NCBI GenBank assembly: GCA_001970955.1
Contig: MPUH01000069.1
Location: 58,022 to 122,021, forward strand
Source of the DNA: Stentor coeruleus
Lineage: Eukaryota > Ciliophora > Heterotrichea > Heterotrichida > Stentoridae
Length of the DNA: 64,000 nucleotides
Direction of reading: 5' to 3'
Shown in pieces: positions 21,246-30,372 of this stretch. Each line of letters starts with the position of its first letter. The stretch's first letter is position 1. Under the pieces are notes generated by a model. The model was not told where the DNA came from and ran no database searches. It saw nothing but the letters and a program-made list of their open reading frames with translations. The translations under genes and the position numbers were made by a program.

Positions 21246-21308
21246 CTAGTTTTTTTTTATAGGAGTATTTTTTAACCATTTTTAAATAAATACAAGTGCT
21301 ATGACTTA

Positions 21309-22523
21309 TTATAAGTTTTCGATTTTTTCCCAGCTTCTACGGTTTTCTTCAATACTTTCTAAGTACTCTTGTAGTCCTTCTATATGGTTTCCTAATAGCA
21401 TCCATAGTGGGTGGATAAACATATCTATAAACCCGATTTGGTTTCGCTTGATTTTGTTTATATCTCTGCCGATACGCATGAACTCTGAGATTGGGATACA
21501 TTTTTGTTCTTCTTTCCACACTTGTTCATTGAATTCTTGGATTATTCTTAGTGACCAGACTGTAGCCAATTCGAATTTAAATACTGGGTTACCCACATCA
21601 CTTGCATGGAGGATTATGTCTAAGAAACTTTGTCGATGCTCGCTACTTTCTTTGTTAAATCCTCTCATACAACTTATGAAATGCTCCATGACGAAATTGT
21701 GCTTCGCCATATCAGTTGCCAAAACCGTTGGGATTATTATTTTTCTCATATGAATCTGATCTTCATGCGTCATCCCACTCAAAATATCGCATCCTGGAAG
21801 TTCAAGAAACTTAATCAAAGTTGCCGCGTGATGATTCTCTAATACAGATATATCATTATATCTCACTGCTAATGGGTGTCTAGAGTTTATCATAAAAACA
21901 TTAGTAACTCCTGGGTGATTCAAGTCATGTCCCAAACCTGATAAAAACAAAGCAAAATTCTCCATAGGAAGTAAAAACTTATCAAATTTGTTGTTTTTTT
22001 CCGACATAGTAAAAATCACATGACACACTGAAAAGGCGTGGAAAAAATTATGAAAGGGGTTATCTTGATAGTTTTCACAAATTGCTATAAAAAACCTTTG
22101 AATTTTTATCGTGTCTATATCAAAAGCTTTTATATAGTCCCAGAAAATGTGCAGTAAACATTCACGTAGTTCATCTTTAGGTTTGATAATTGTATCGAAA
22201 TCCTTACTACGGAGTTCTTGAAGTAACCCTTCATTAGGGATAAAAGGGTTTGATGAGTTGTATTTAAAGTTATCAAGCTTAGAAAAGTACAAAGGGGCAA
22301 GGATATCATTATGAAGTGCTTGTAACCAAACATTCCTCCTACCCATATCAATTTCATGAAGGCTAAGAAATGTTTGATGGATAAGTTCAAGCTCTGTAGT
22401 TGAATTTGTCCCATCAAGACGTAAACCAAGTTCTCGAATTTTTGCTATGATATTCGATTCTTGATCTGTTGGCTGGACTGGATCAGCGACTTTCGGTTTT
22501 TTGAGTAGAGATGAACAACCCAT
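21309..22523 (-). CDS. 3',5'-cyclic nucleotide phosphodiesterase, N-acylated
   Basis: A 404-aa protein with a class I PDE catalytic domain (residues about 110-385). The signature HNXXHA is at 158-163 (HNFFHA). Metal ligands are His162, His199-Asp200 (GHDLNHPG) and the Asp in HASDVGNP. The helix ENHHAA is also conserved. It hydrolyses cAMP and/or cGMP to the 5'-monophosphate; specificity cannot be read. The N-terminus MGCSSLLKKP suits myristoylation and palmitoylation, so the enzyme is probably membrane- or cilium-bound. No GAF or PAS regulatory domain is present, unlike many metazoan PDEs. Ends in TAA. Confidence 0.95.
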   Translation of the reverse strand: MGCSSLLKKPKVADPVQPTDQESNIIAKIRELGLRLDGTNSTTELELIHQTFLSLHEIDMGRRNVWLQALHNDILAPLYFSKLDNFKYNSSNPFIPNEGLLQELRSKDFDTIIKPKDELRECLLHIFWDYIKAFDIDTIKIQRFFIAICENYQDNPFHNFFHAFSVCHVIFTMSEKNNKFDKFLLPMENFALFLSGLGHDLNHPGVTNVFMINSRHPLAVRYNDISVLENHHAATLIKFLELPGCDILSGMTHEDQIHMRKIIIPTVLATDMAKHNFVMEHFISCMRGFNKESSEHRQSFLDIILHASDVGNPVFKFELATVWSLRIIQEFNEQVWKEEQKCIPISEFMRIGRDINKIKRNQIGFIDMFIHPLWMLLGNHIEGLQEYLESIEENRRSWEKIENL

Positions 22524-22883
22524 TAATTATTATTGGTGTAGATAAAGGAATTATGTTAGAGTTTTTTGTAGTAGATTTAGATAATTAATATATGGATTAT
22601 TAGATAGAATTTTGGAGAGTTAATTAGGAACGCTGAATGGAACATAAATGTGCATATTAATTTTGATTATTAAAGAATTATGATTGATTATAAAAAAGGA
22701 AAAAAATTATAGGATTTGAAAATGAGTATAGGATTTAGTGTTGGTAGAGTAAAATACCGGTTTTTGTTATGAGAAAGATAGGTTGAGTTATTATTTTTAG
22801 TATTTAAAGCTCATCTTTTAATCCCAATCTTTTANTTTTTAGTATTTAAAGCTCATCTTTTAATCCCAATCTTTTAAAAATAA
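22524..22883. other. Divergent promoter region with N junction
   Basis: The region between divergent genes. The left part is G-rich on the plus strand (5' flank of the PDE gene). At the right is a 41-bp duplication around an N. No gene is seen. Confidence 0.5.
22794..22876. repeat. 41-bp duplication around a single N
   Basis: 22794-22834 and 22836-22876 are identical, with the N at 22835. It lies just upstream of the ATG at 22884 and so affects only the 5' flank. Confidence 0.9.
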
Positions 22884-23444
22884 ATGTCAGGCGACTTAGA
22901 ATCAATTGAAATTTCTCTATCATTTTTGCAAAAATCTCAAGAAGAACTCTCTCAATCTAACCTCGAAGAAAACACTTTTTTAAAAAACCTTGAAGACTCT
23001 TTATTAGATTCCAAAAACCAAAGCGGATTCTCACCAGAAAAAAACACTCCTCGTCAAATGCCGGGAAGTCAAAAAGAACTTTCTTTTGATGTATCATCAA
23101 TGTCTCAAAAAACACCTATAAAACCAACAAAAACTAATGAGTTTTTTCAAGCTGAAGAGACAATTCCAACAAATAAATGCTTAACAAAATCTAATTATAA
23201 CTTGGCAAACTTGATAGTTTCAAATAGACTTTTTTGTAAAATCTGTGAAAGTGATACAGTTTCAATTGTAAACTATGAGGTAAAAAAAAATAATTGGCTT
23301 AGATCGTTGGTTTCTATATTTAAAAACTTAAAATGCTGTACTGAGCCTAGGTCTGCAGAGTATGTTGTGGTTCATAGGTGTAGAGAATGCTTAAATGTTC
23401 TTGCAAGAATCTACTCAGCCCAAAGTTTTTCAGAAGTAAACTAA
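22884..23444 (+). CDS. LITAF-like zinc-binding membrane-associated protein
   Basis: A 186-aa protein. Residues 1-110 are acidic, Ser-rich and probably disordered. The last 70 residues match the LITAF (SIMPLE) domain: FCKICESDTVSIVNY, a Trp-Leu amphipathic insertion around WLRSLVSIFKNLKCC, then VVHRCRECLNVLARIYS. The two knuckles CX2C and HXCX2C would share one zinc, and the insertion would dip into the membrane. LITAF proteins act on late endosomes and lysosomes. The match is on motif spacing and the hydrophobic insertion is short, so the call is moderate. Ends in TAA. Confidence 0.65.
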   Translation: MSGDLESIEISLSFLQKSQEELSQSNLEENTFLKNLEDSLLDSKNQSGFSPEKNTPRQMPGSQKELSFDVSSMSQKTPIKPTKTNEFFQAEETIPTNKCLTKSNYNLANLIVSNRLFCKICESDTVSIVNYEVKKNNWLRSLVSIFKNLKCCTEPRSAEYVVVHRCRECLNVLARIYSAQSFSEVN

Positions 23445-23511
23445 TAAATAATATTCAATATCTCATTCAAATCATTTTAAGCCAATATTTCATATATAAA
23501 AAACCTAATAT

Positions 23512-25677
23512 TTAATTTTTACCTATAGCCGAAGGCCTTCTTATTGTGCTCTTTTTTGTTGAATGGAATCCAAGCTGACTTGAAATTGACGATCTAGACC
23601 CTTCCCTCGATAAACTATTTAACGGGCTATTATTCGCCAGTTCACTTCTAAGTTTTTCAATCAAACTCATCCCAAGTTTTCCTTTTTTCATACTATTATC
23701 AACTAATGCTGGTGATGATGCCCCTTCACTACTCACAAAAGATAAAGAGTCATTTACCATCATTTTCATATTTGTTGAAAGATCAAACCTTTTCCTTTCA
23801 GATAACTTTTCAAGTTCTTGTGGGGTAAAAATACTAATAAATTCTTCTATACTCATAAAACCTCCACCAAGACACATAATTAATCGATTGTTTTGAAGTT
23901 TAACTTTAACGATTTTTGTACCAAAAAGATAAACACCCTGGTCAACTCTAAGAAAACCTACTTCTAAAAAGGTTGGCCTAGTATTAACATAATCTGCCAT
24001 AGCTATATCAATATTATCACTTTTTTCTGGAGTATAAATACTTATCCCTCCTTGTTCTTGTAATATTCTACCCCTTAAAAGTGATATTTCACAATCTTTA
24101 TCTGTCAAATACTTAAACATCCTATTAATAAGCCTCTGTTGATACAAATATTTCCCAGACAAATCAAGTAAATATTTCAAAACAAAGTCTAATAGTCTAT
24201 TCAAAGTCATATCAAGTTCAGCACTTTGAGTTTTAGCTTCTCTCATTTCTCCAGATATATCCAAATCAATTCTACTAATAATAATTTTCTGTTTCATTGT
24301 GTTTAGTTTTATAATTCCATCATCAATTTTTAACTGGCCCTGTCTTAAATTCAACTCTAAATTCTCAACTTTGTCTCTAAGTTTCTTCATTTCCTCTGAT
24401 TGTTCAGTGATTCTAAGCATAAAATCATTTTTTTCCTTACGCATGAGTTTAGAAAAATCATTAAAACGCTGTTTGTCTCCTTCAATTTTCTGATACAAAC
24501 TCGACAAGTTTTCTTTTATCAAATGCTCAGCCATAGACTCTTTATTAAAACTCTCAAGTACTTTTATTTTTGCTTCTTTTTCTGATATTTCTGATTTAAG
24601 GACTAATACTAAACTGTTTAAAGAATCATTTTGTATTCTATGTTCCTTAACTTGCAATAAAAGTTTTTCTTTATTATTTTCCAAAAAATCCTTTTCTCCA
24701 TTCAATTTCGTTATTGTATCCTCATAGCTTTTATTAATATTCGCAAATTCTTCTATGCTTTTTTGATACAATTCTCGAAGTTTTGTCAATTCCTGCTCAG
24801 CTTGTTTTTTACATAAAACCACATCTTCAAGAGTTGATTCGGCACAGATTTCTTTACGACGATTTGCCCTTATTTTAATCATTTCTCCTTTAAGAACGTT
24901 GTTTTCTAGTTTGATAGCTTCAAGTTCTTCCATTAAAGTCTTGTTTTTAGATTTTTCTTTTAGATATAAGTCGATAAAGTTCTTATTTTCATGATGCATT
25001 GTGTCAATTGTTTTGTTTTGATTAGAAATTTCTTGTTCTAAAGTTGAGATTATTTTTGGGTAGTCAAGGGAGATTGTGTTTGGGTTTTTATGTGAAGAGA
25101 GGTTTGAAGAAGTTTTTATGCTTTGGTGTAGTTCTTGAGCTTTGATTTTCTCATGGGCTCCAAGAAGGAGATTTTTTATGTATTTCAGGTCTTCATTTTC
25201 GATTTTCGATTTGTTTTCTAGGAATTGAAGACTTATCTCTAAGCCAAGATTATTTTCAATAATTCTATGCTTAAAATTAGCCAATTTTTTCGCACTTTTA
25301 GATGTGTGGGTCAATAAATCAGTAGCGATAGAACAGTGCCTACATATTTCTTTATTTAAATGCTCAAGTAGGTTTAAAGTCAATATTGCATATCCAACAG
25401 GATCTTTGGTTCCTATAAGTTGGATCCTAAACTTTTCTGAAACTTTGTAGTTTGTTATTTGATAAGACCCTTCAGCTATAGTTTTTTGATTGATGAAAAT
25501 AAGTTTTAATTCAGGCTGGCAATACTTGTTTTGTATTTGAAAGAAAATATCTCTATATGGATATTGATAGATTTTTGTGATGTCATCAATTTTCAAATGC
25601 AATTTTGTTGATGATAAATCATGAGATGGGATTTTGATTTCCTCAATAAGAAGTTGAATGTATAAAGGACACTCCAT
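23512..25677 (-). CDS. C2 / coiled-coil / GAS2-like (GAR) domain protein
   Basis: A 721-aa protein. Residues 1-115 look like a degenerate C2 beta-sandwich (MECPLYIQLLIEEIKIPSHD ... DPVGYAILTLNLL). Residues about 215-480 are long coiled coil. Residues about 562-629 resemble the GAS2-related microtubule-binding module: a Gly-rich turn, VYLFGTKIVKVKLQNNRLIM, followed by CLGGGFMSIEEFI, which matches the RVGGGW...EFL core of GAR domains. A Ser-rich tail ends RRPSAIGKN. The inferred role is a microtubule-linked scaffold at the cortex or basal bodies. The GAR assignment is by motif and lacks the usual calponin-homology partner, so it may be a lineage-specific arrangement. Ends in TAA. Confidence 0.7.
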   Translation of the reverse strand: MECPLYIQLLIEEIKIPSHDLSSTKLHLKIDDITKIYQYPYRDIFFQIQNKYCQPELKLIFINQKTIAEGSYQITNYKVSEKFRIQLIGTKDPVGYAILTLNLLEHLNKEICRHCSIATDLLTHTSKSAKKLANFKHRIIENNLGLEISLQFLENKSKIENEDLKYIKNLLLGAHEKIKAQELHQSIKTSSNLSSHKNPNTISLDYPKIISTLEQEISNQNKTIDTMHHENKNFIDLYLKEKSKNKTLMEELEAIKLENNVLKGEMIKIRANRRKEICAESTLEDVVLCKKQAEQELTKLRELYQKSIEEFANINKSYEDTITKLNGEKDFLENNKEKLLLQVKEHRIQNDSLNSLVLVLKSEISEKEAKIKVLESFNKESMAEHLIKENLSSLYQKIEGDKQRFNDFSKLMRKEKNDFMLRITEQSEEMKKLRDKVENLELNLRQGQLKIDDGIIKLNTMKQKIIISRIDLDISGEMREAKTQSAELDMTLNRLLDFVLKYLLDLSGKYLYQQRLINRMFKYLTDKDCEISLLRGRILQEQGGISIYTPEKSDNIDIAMADYVNTRPTFLEVGFLRVDQGVYLFGTKIVKVKLQNNRLIMCLGGGFMSIEEFISIFTPQELEKLSERKRFDLSTNMKMMVNDSLSFVSSEGASSPALVDNSMKKGKLGMSLIEKLRSELANNSPLNSLSREGSRSSISSQLGFHSTKKSTIRRPSAIGKN

Positions 25678-26266
25678 ATTATATGGTTATATAAGAATTC
25701 AGGCATTTTAATATGACTTGTTTATAATTTTTACTCAATTAATTTACTTTTTTAAAGAAATTTTTGCTTGTATGAAGTGATGGAAGTTTTTAAGTTTGTA
25801 TTTTGTATGTATAAAGTATCATATACAAAGGGTATTTATTGGATAATGTGGAAGGCTGAAAAGGTTTTGATGTTTTTTTTTGTATGAGATTTTTTGATAA
25901 ATGGAAGAGTTTATAATGGAAAATATTTACACAATAAACTTACAGAAACAGGCATACAGGATAGGTTTAAAGACTTTTATTTCTGATTTACATGCAATGT
26001 AATGTGTGCGCTACGATGAAGACAGTAATTTTATTCTGTTGGAGGAAATGGGAAAATTATTATCGCGACTTCTGCAAAAAGGATATGTTTAAGCCCTGTT
26101 GGAGTGAAATGGAAAAATTATTATCGCGACTTCTGCAAAAAGGATATGTTTAAGCCCAGATCAAGTGAATCAAAAACTAACAATGCAAATATTAGCCTGT
26201 GAAAGCGAAGGGGTAATTCCTCAATTGTAGACAATCAATCTCAACAAATCTAACTACTTTATATTT
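25678..26266. other. Intergenic with possible gene relic and short duplication
   Basis: The left part is a normal minus-gene 5' flank. Between about 25930 and 26230 all three plus frames give protein-like stretches broken by stops, for example ETGIQDRFKDFYF, CVRYDEDSNFILLEEMGK and LSPDQVNQKLTMQILACESE. This suggests a decayed or mis-assembled small gene. A 60-bp duplication at 26036-26156 adds to the confusion. No product can be named. Confidence 0.4.
26036..26156. repeat. 60-bp imperfect tandem duplication
   Basis: 26036-26095 and 26096-26156 match except for small differences near the left end (gaggaaatggg against gagtgaaatgg). There is no N. It may be a local assembly duplication of the kind seen at the N junctions, or a true tandem repeat. 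Confidence 0.85.
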
Positions 26267-27706
26267 TTATTGACTAATTATCGAATTCCATACATAAGTT
26301 TTTGAATCCCATGAACAAATTTTCCTTGAAGAGCCTGAAACAAAAACAAAAGTATAAACTTTTCCATTATAAAAAACTGGTTCATTTAACACACAACCAC
26401 CTTGACTAAAATCTTCAATTTCACGAACTTCATTAGTATTCAAATTAACCAAATTGACTTTAGTTAACGGTATGGCATTTTCATCTTGTCCTGCAAAAAT
26501 CAGCACATCTTTTTCAGAAACCATTATGCTTCCAAGAACCATTCCTGAATACTTTAACTTAATGTCTAAAGAAATCCATATATTTGAATCTACAAGAAAT
26601 TTTTCAACTGTAGTCAAAATAGTTTTTTGAGAATAACGACCACCAAAGACATAAAGAGCATTTTCTGACTCAATACCAACTCCTGCTGATGAATCTCGAA
26701 TTTCATTACAATTAGCTTGTAATTCCCATGTTAACTTTTTTATACAAAGTCGCTCTACACGATTTGAATACTTGTTTTCATGATCACAACCCCCAATAAC
26801 ATATACAAAATTACTAAGAAAAATAAGTAGATGATTTGCTCTACCTGAATGCATATCTGGAATATTTTTTACTGAAAAAGGTTTGAAGTCGATAATAAAA
26901 GCTCTTGTTAATCCATTACCATTTGGTTGGTCTCTACCTCCACAAGCTAAAATTTTTGATGAACTGATTTGTATACTTCGACAAAAATGTGGGAATTTCA
27001 ATTCTTCAGGAAGGATATGTGCTGTAGTAATATTAGTTAAAATATTGTAAGTAAAAAAATTACTACTGTTCCATTGAATCCAGTGCATAAATGTTCCTAA
27101 TCTTTCTTCATAATTATATGGATTTTTTAATTGGTAAACTATTGATGATAAGATTTTTCCTGAGTAAAAAGGAACTTTTTCTTGAAGCCTTTTTGAATAT
27201 TTTTCTATTTTATTCCTGCATTTATTCAATATAATTCCTGAAGTCTGGTTTTGGAGTTTGTTGAAAGCTTTGATGTTTTTATTTTCTAACACTTTTAACC
27301 CTTCTATGTCGTTTTTTATATCTTTTTGGGCATATTTTGTAAGAAAATCTATTTCATAAAAGTGTGGGAGATATTCTACTAATAAATCTTCGATGCTTTG
27401 AAATTTATGCAAATCATGATTAGGAACACAAAGTACACAGACTGGAGAATTACAAGTTACACATAAAAGTCTTTCTTTATGTCCATGAGTTGAACATTTA
27501 TCCCAGCTACCTATAGAAATACTTGCATTTTCTTTTAAATCAGTATTAACATTTACAGGTTTACAGGAAGTTGGTACAATCGATGTTGTGAGCTTACTGA
27601 TACATTGCATACAGTATTTCTTCTTGTTAAATTCGCAATATGCCTCTGATTTAGTATGTATAGTCTTGATTTCACAAAGACTACATACAGGAAGAAGATT
27701 TTCCAT
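26267..27706 (-). CDS. B-box zinc-finger and kelch-repeat protein
   Basis: A 479-aa protein. Residues 8-48 have paired cysteines (CSLC, CEF, CMQC). Residues 71-100 are a B-box: CSTHGHKERLLCVTC, then CVLCVPNHDLH, with Cys71, His74, Cys82, Cys85, Cys90, Cys93, His97 and His100. A helical segment (about 110-190) follows. A kelch propeller takes up residues about 240-475, with the repeats ILACGGRDQPNG, VYVIGGCDHENKYSNRVERL and LYVFGGRYSQ. This pairing of B-box and kelch is common in ciliate proteomes and may scaffold ubiquitin ligases, although no RING is clear here. Function beyond protein binding is not known. Ends in TAA. Confidence 0.87.
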   Translation of the reverse strand: MENLLPVCSLCEIKTIHTKSEAYCEFNKKKYCMQCISKLTTSIVPTSCKPVNVNTDLKENASISIGSWDKCSTHGHKERLLCVTCNSPVCVLCVPNHDLHKFQSIEDLLVEYLPHFYEIDFLTKYAQKDIKNDIEGLKVLENKNIKAFNKLQNQTSGIILNKCRNKIEKYSKRLQEKVPFYSGKILSSIVYQLKNPYNYEERLGTFMHWIQWNSSNFFTYNILTNITTAHILPEELKFPHFCRSIQISSSKILACGGRDQPNGNGLTRAFIIDFKPFSVKNIPDMHSGRANHLLIFLSNFVYVIGGCDHENKYSNRVERLCIKKLTWELQANCNEIRDSSAGVGIESENALYVFGGRYSQKTILTTVEKFLVDSNIWISLDIKLKYSGMVLGSIMVSEKDVLIFAGQDENAIPLTKVNLVNLNTNEVREIEDFSQGGCVLNEPVFYNGKVYTFVFVSGSSRKICSWDSKTYVWNSIISQ

Positions 27707-28535
27707 TTATAATCTTATTCAAGCTATTAGGCTTATTTATTATTTTTATAAACCGAATTAGTTTTACCTTATTATTACTTGAGATCTTATACAATCATTT
27801 TTTTCAATTTGCTTACAACTTCATGATTATCTTTTAAAGTATCTAAGAAATTATTTTTTAATAACTAGTAAATGAATTTTCCGTACGATGAATTAATTAA
27901 AAATATGAACATGGTTTTTTTAAATTCTTTTAGGTGTATGATTAAGTATTTATAAAATCTAGTCTGAGATTATTTTTTTTAGTGAACAAATCTCTAAATC
28001 GAAGTCTTAGCTTGATTTTTTACTTAATTTTAGTTTTCCTCTTTCTCACTTTTCTTTTGAGATATTCGATAATAAAATGTGCAATCGGCTTTTTATTTGC
28101 TTTTTTATATAAGTATTCACTTTAGTTTAAAAATTTAATTTGTTTTTCCTTTTTTATTAAAACTTCAATAAGTATAGTGCTGGAGGATTATCTCATTCTA
28201 AAATTGTAGATATGTCTTATTTATTAAACTAAATTAGATGATGAACTTTTTTCATCAATCACAAAATATTGATGATCTAATAGTTTAAGAGTATGAGGAT
28301 AAGAAAATAAGTAGATAAATTTGATCAAAAATTTGAATTTTTTTTGGTTTTGGTTTTCTTAGATGGTATCATACTTTGTCTTTTGACAATATTTTGCTTA
28401 TAAAAAATGATCCTAGAGTGCTAAATAGATTTCTATAAAACTTTTTCTTAAAAAAAAATTCTTATTACCATATTCGGGTATTGATAAAACCATTTTTTAT
28501 AATTAATCTTGGAATATAAACTTAACCTAAAATAA
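27707..28535. other. Intergenic, no gene seen
   Basis: About 830 bp of AT-rich DNA between two minus-strand genes, T-rich on the plus strand. No coding frame, RNA gene or repeat is seen. Confidence 0.5.
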
Positions 28536-29813
28536 TTACTTGCTTTCTGGAGTGGTCTTGTCGGATTTTTCATCTTTATAAAATTCTCTATAAAATCTTT
28601 TTTTATATGCCTTATACACAACCGGAAGCAGAGCAAGCATACCTAAAGCATTATTCGCAAGCATCACCCCAAAAACAGCAGACCATGAATACTCTTGAAG
28701 TAATCCAATCTGTATAAAAATTACTAAAAACTGACCTAAACTAGCTCCAATTCCACCACAAGCATCAACTAATCCTGTAAGTGTAGATTTAGCTTCAAAA
28801 TGAGTTTCAAGATCGCACATATCAGCTGCAACCACAGCACTAAGTAAATTAGATCCTCCACCTATCATCATTCCAATAATAAAACTTATCGCAAAACTAA
28901 AATAAATCGATGCTCCAAGTTCTAAACCCAACAAAGTTATTATCGGAAAGCTTATCAAAAGCATAACCATCAATATAAAGCTTCTATCAGAAACTTTATC
29001 CGACAGAATTCCTGAAATAATCGACCCAACAACCCCTCCAACGCTATACAAAATCATTAAAACTCCTTCATATTCTATATTAATACGAAGTTTTACTTCC
29101 ATATAATAAGGAATCCATATAAGTATTGCCATATGTAATAATTTCATACATCCATAGCAAGCACAATAATTAATAACAGTCGGTAGTTTTAAAGCATCTA
29201 AAACTTTAATCTGAGGTTTCGTCTCAATATTTTCATGACTTTTCAGCATCATAAAAGTAAAAAAAATAACCAAAGAAAACTGAATTAAACCAATTAACGA
29301 TATCAAAACCCAACTTGAAAAGAGCTCAATAAGCATAGCTGATATAAAATATCCACAAATATCCCCTACAGCTGAATTAATACTCCAAATCCCAATAATC
29401 TTTCCACGAACTTCATGAGGATATTCTTGACTCATAATTGCTACAGTCGTCGGCCATATAGCTGATTGAAATAATCCTAGCATTGCAAATAAAATAGCAA
29501 AGCCTGGAAAAGATAAACTTTGAAAATAACTTAAAAGGATTATCTAAATAGACTTTACTGTGCTATATACAGCACATGATAAAGAACTACAGATACATAA
29601 TATGTTTTTTTGATGATATTTATCACCAAGAATACCAAAAATAAAATTTCCTGTAGCGTAAGTTATAAGGAAGGCCATGTCGATTATTCCTAGATTTTCA
29701 GATGAGAGTTTAAGTTGTTTGTGAACTTCTCCTGCACAGTTAAACCATGCTGATATAAGTAAATGTCTTGAAGCAACACATAGGAATGTAAGAATAAAAA
29801 CGTTAGCTCCCAT
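28536..29813 (-). CDS. MFS transporter (SLC37/sugar-phosphate type), one 15-nt intron
   Basis: Splicing a 15-nt intron (29544-29558) joins two ORFs into a 420-aa protein with about 12 hydrophobic segments. The loop 2-3 region reads GILGDKYHQKN, matching the MFS motif GxLaDrxGrr. A further block is SQEYPHEVRGKIIGIWSINS, typical of the organophosphate:phosphate antiporter branch (GlpT/SLC37), and a second half-motif GILSDKVSDRS follows. The transported substrate is probably a sugar phosphate or organic anion, by inference. The ATG at 29811-29813 is chosen; an upstream GTG is open but no earlier ATG exists. Ends in TAA with a basic tail. Confidence 0.88.
29544..29558 (-). other. 15-nt spliceosomal intron in MFS gene
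   Basis: It reads GTAAAGTCTATTTAG on the coding strand, in phase 0, after CACA. Retention gives an in-frame TAG. Splicing continues into a hydrophobic helix (IILLSYFQSLSFPGFAILFA) that joins the two halves. Position 10 is A. Confidence 0.9.
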
Positions 29814-30372
29814 TAGTTTCACTATAGGACAATGGATAGTTAAAATTAAAAGGATTTATTGTTTGATGATATAAAGCAATATTATTAGAAAAGTGGGTTA
29901 TTTAAAGACAAAATTAGTAAATGTAGATTAATTTGTTTAAAAGCAAATGATGAGCTTAATATGATTAGGAGGGATAAGAGCTATATAATTAATTAGGGAT
30001 TTTGTAGTTTATCTTGAAAAATACTGTATATAGATAGCTTTATTATTCATATTTAACATTGGAAAATATTTACCTTGTATATATAATATGATTTTACAGT
30101 ATATGACTAAAGTGATTAAAATTAGCCTATTTAAGGTCAAATACCCATTTTTTGCAGACAAGTTATTTACGCTAAGATTTTTAAAAGACAGTCTTAATAA
30201 TTATCAAAATTACCTTTATTTCTTAACTTTAAAATTATATCATCAAAAAAAGCAAATTGATTTTTATTATTAAAATATTTTACATCTAATACCAACAATA
30301 TTTTACCCAAAATCATACAAAATGTATCTATTATTCATACACTTATTTCTTAATAGGAAAGAATTCCATTTA
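29814..30372. other. Intergenic, no gene seen
   Basis: AT-rich spacer of about 560 bp. The 61-codon ORF at 30088-30273 has low-complexity composition and no support. Confidence 0.5.

Noticed and set aside
30088-30273. 61-codon plus-strand ORF
   Set aside because: Low-complexity Lys/Phe/Leu/Tyr composition in AT-rich spacer, with no motif or supporting context.
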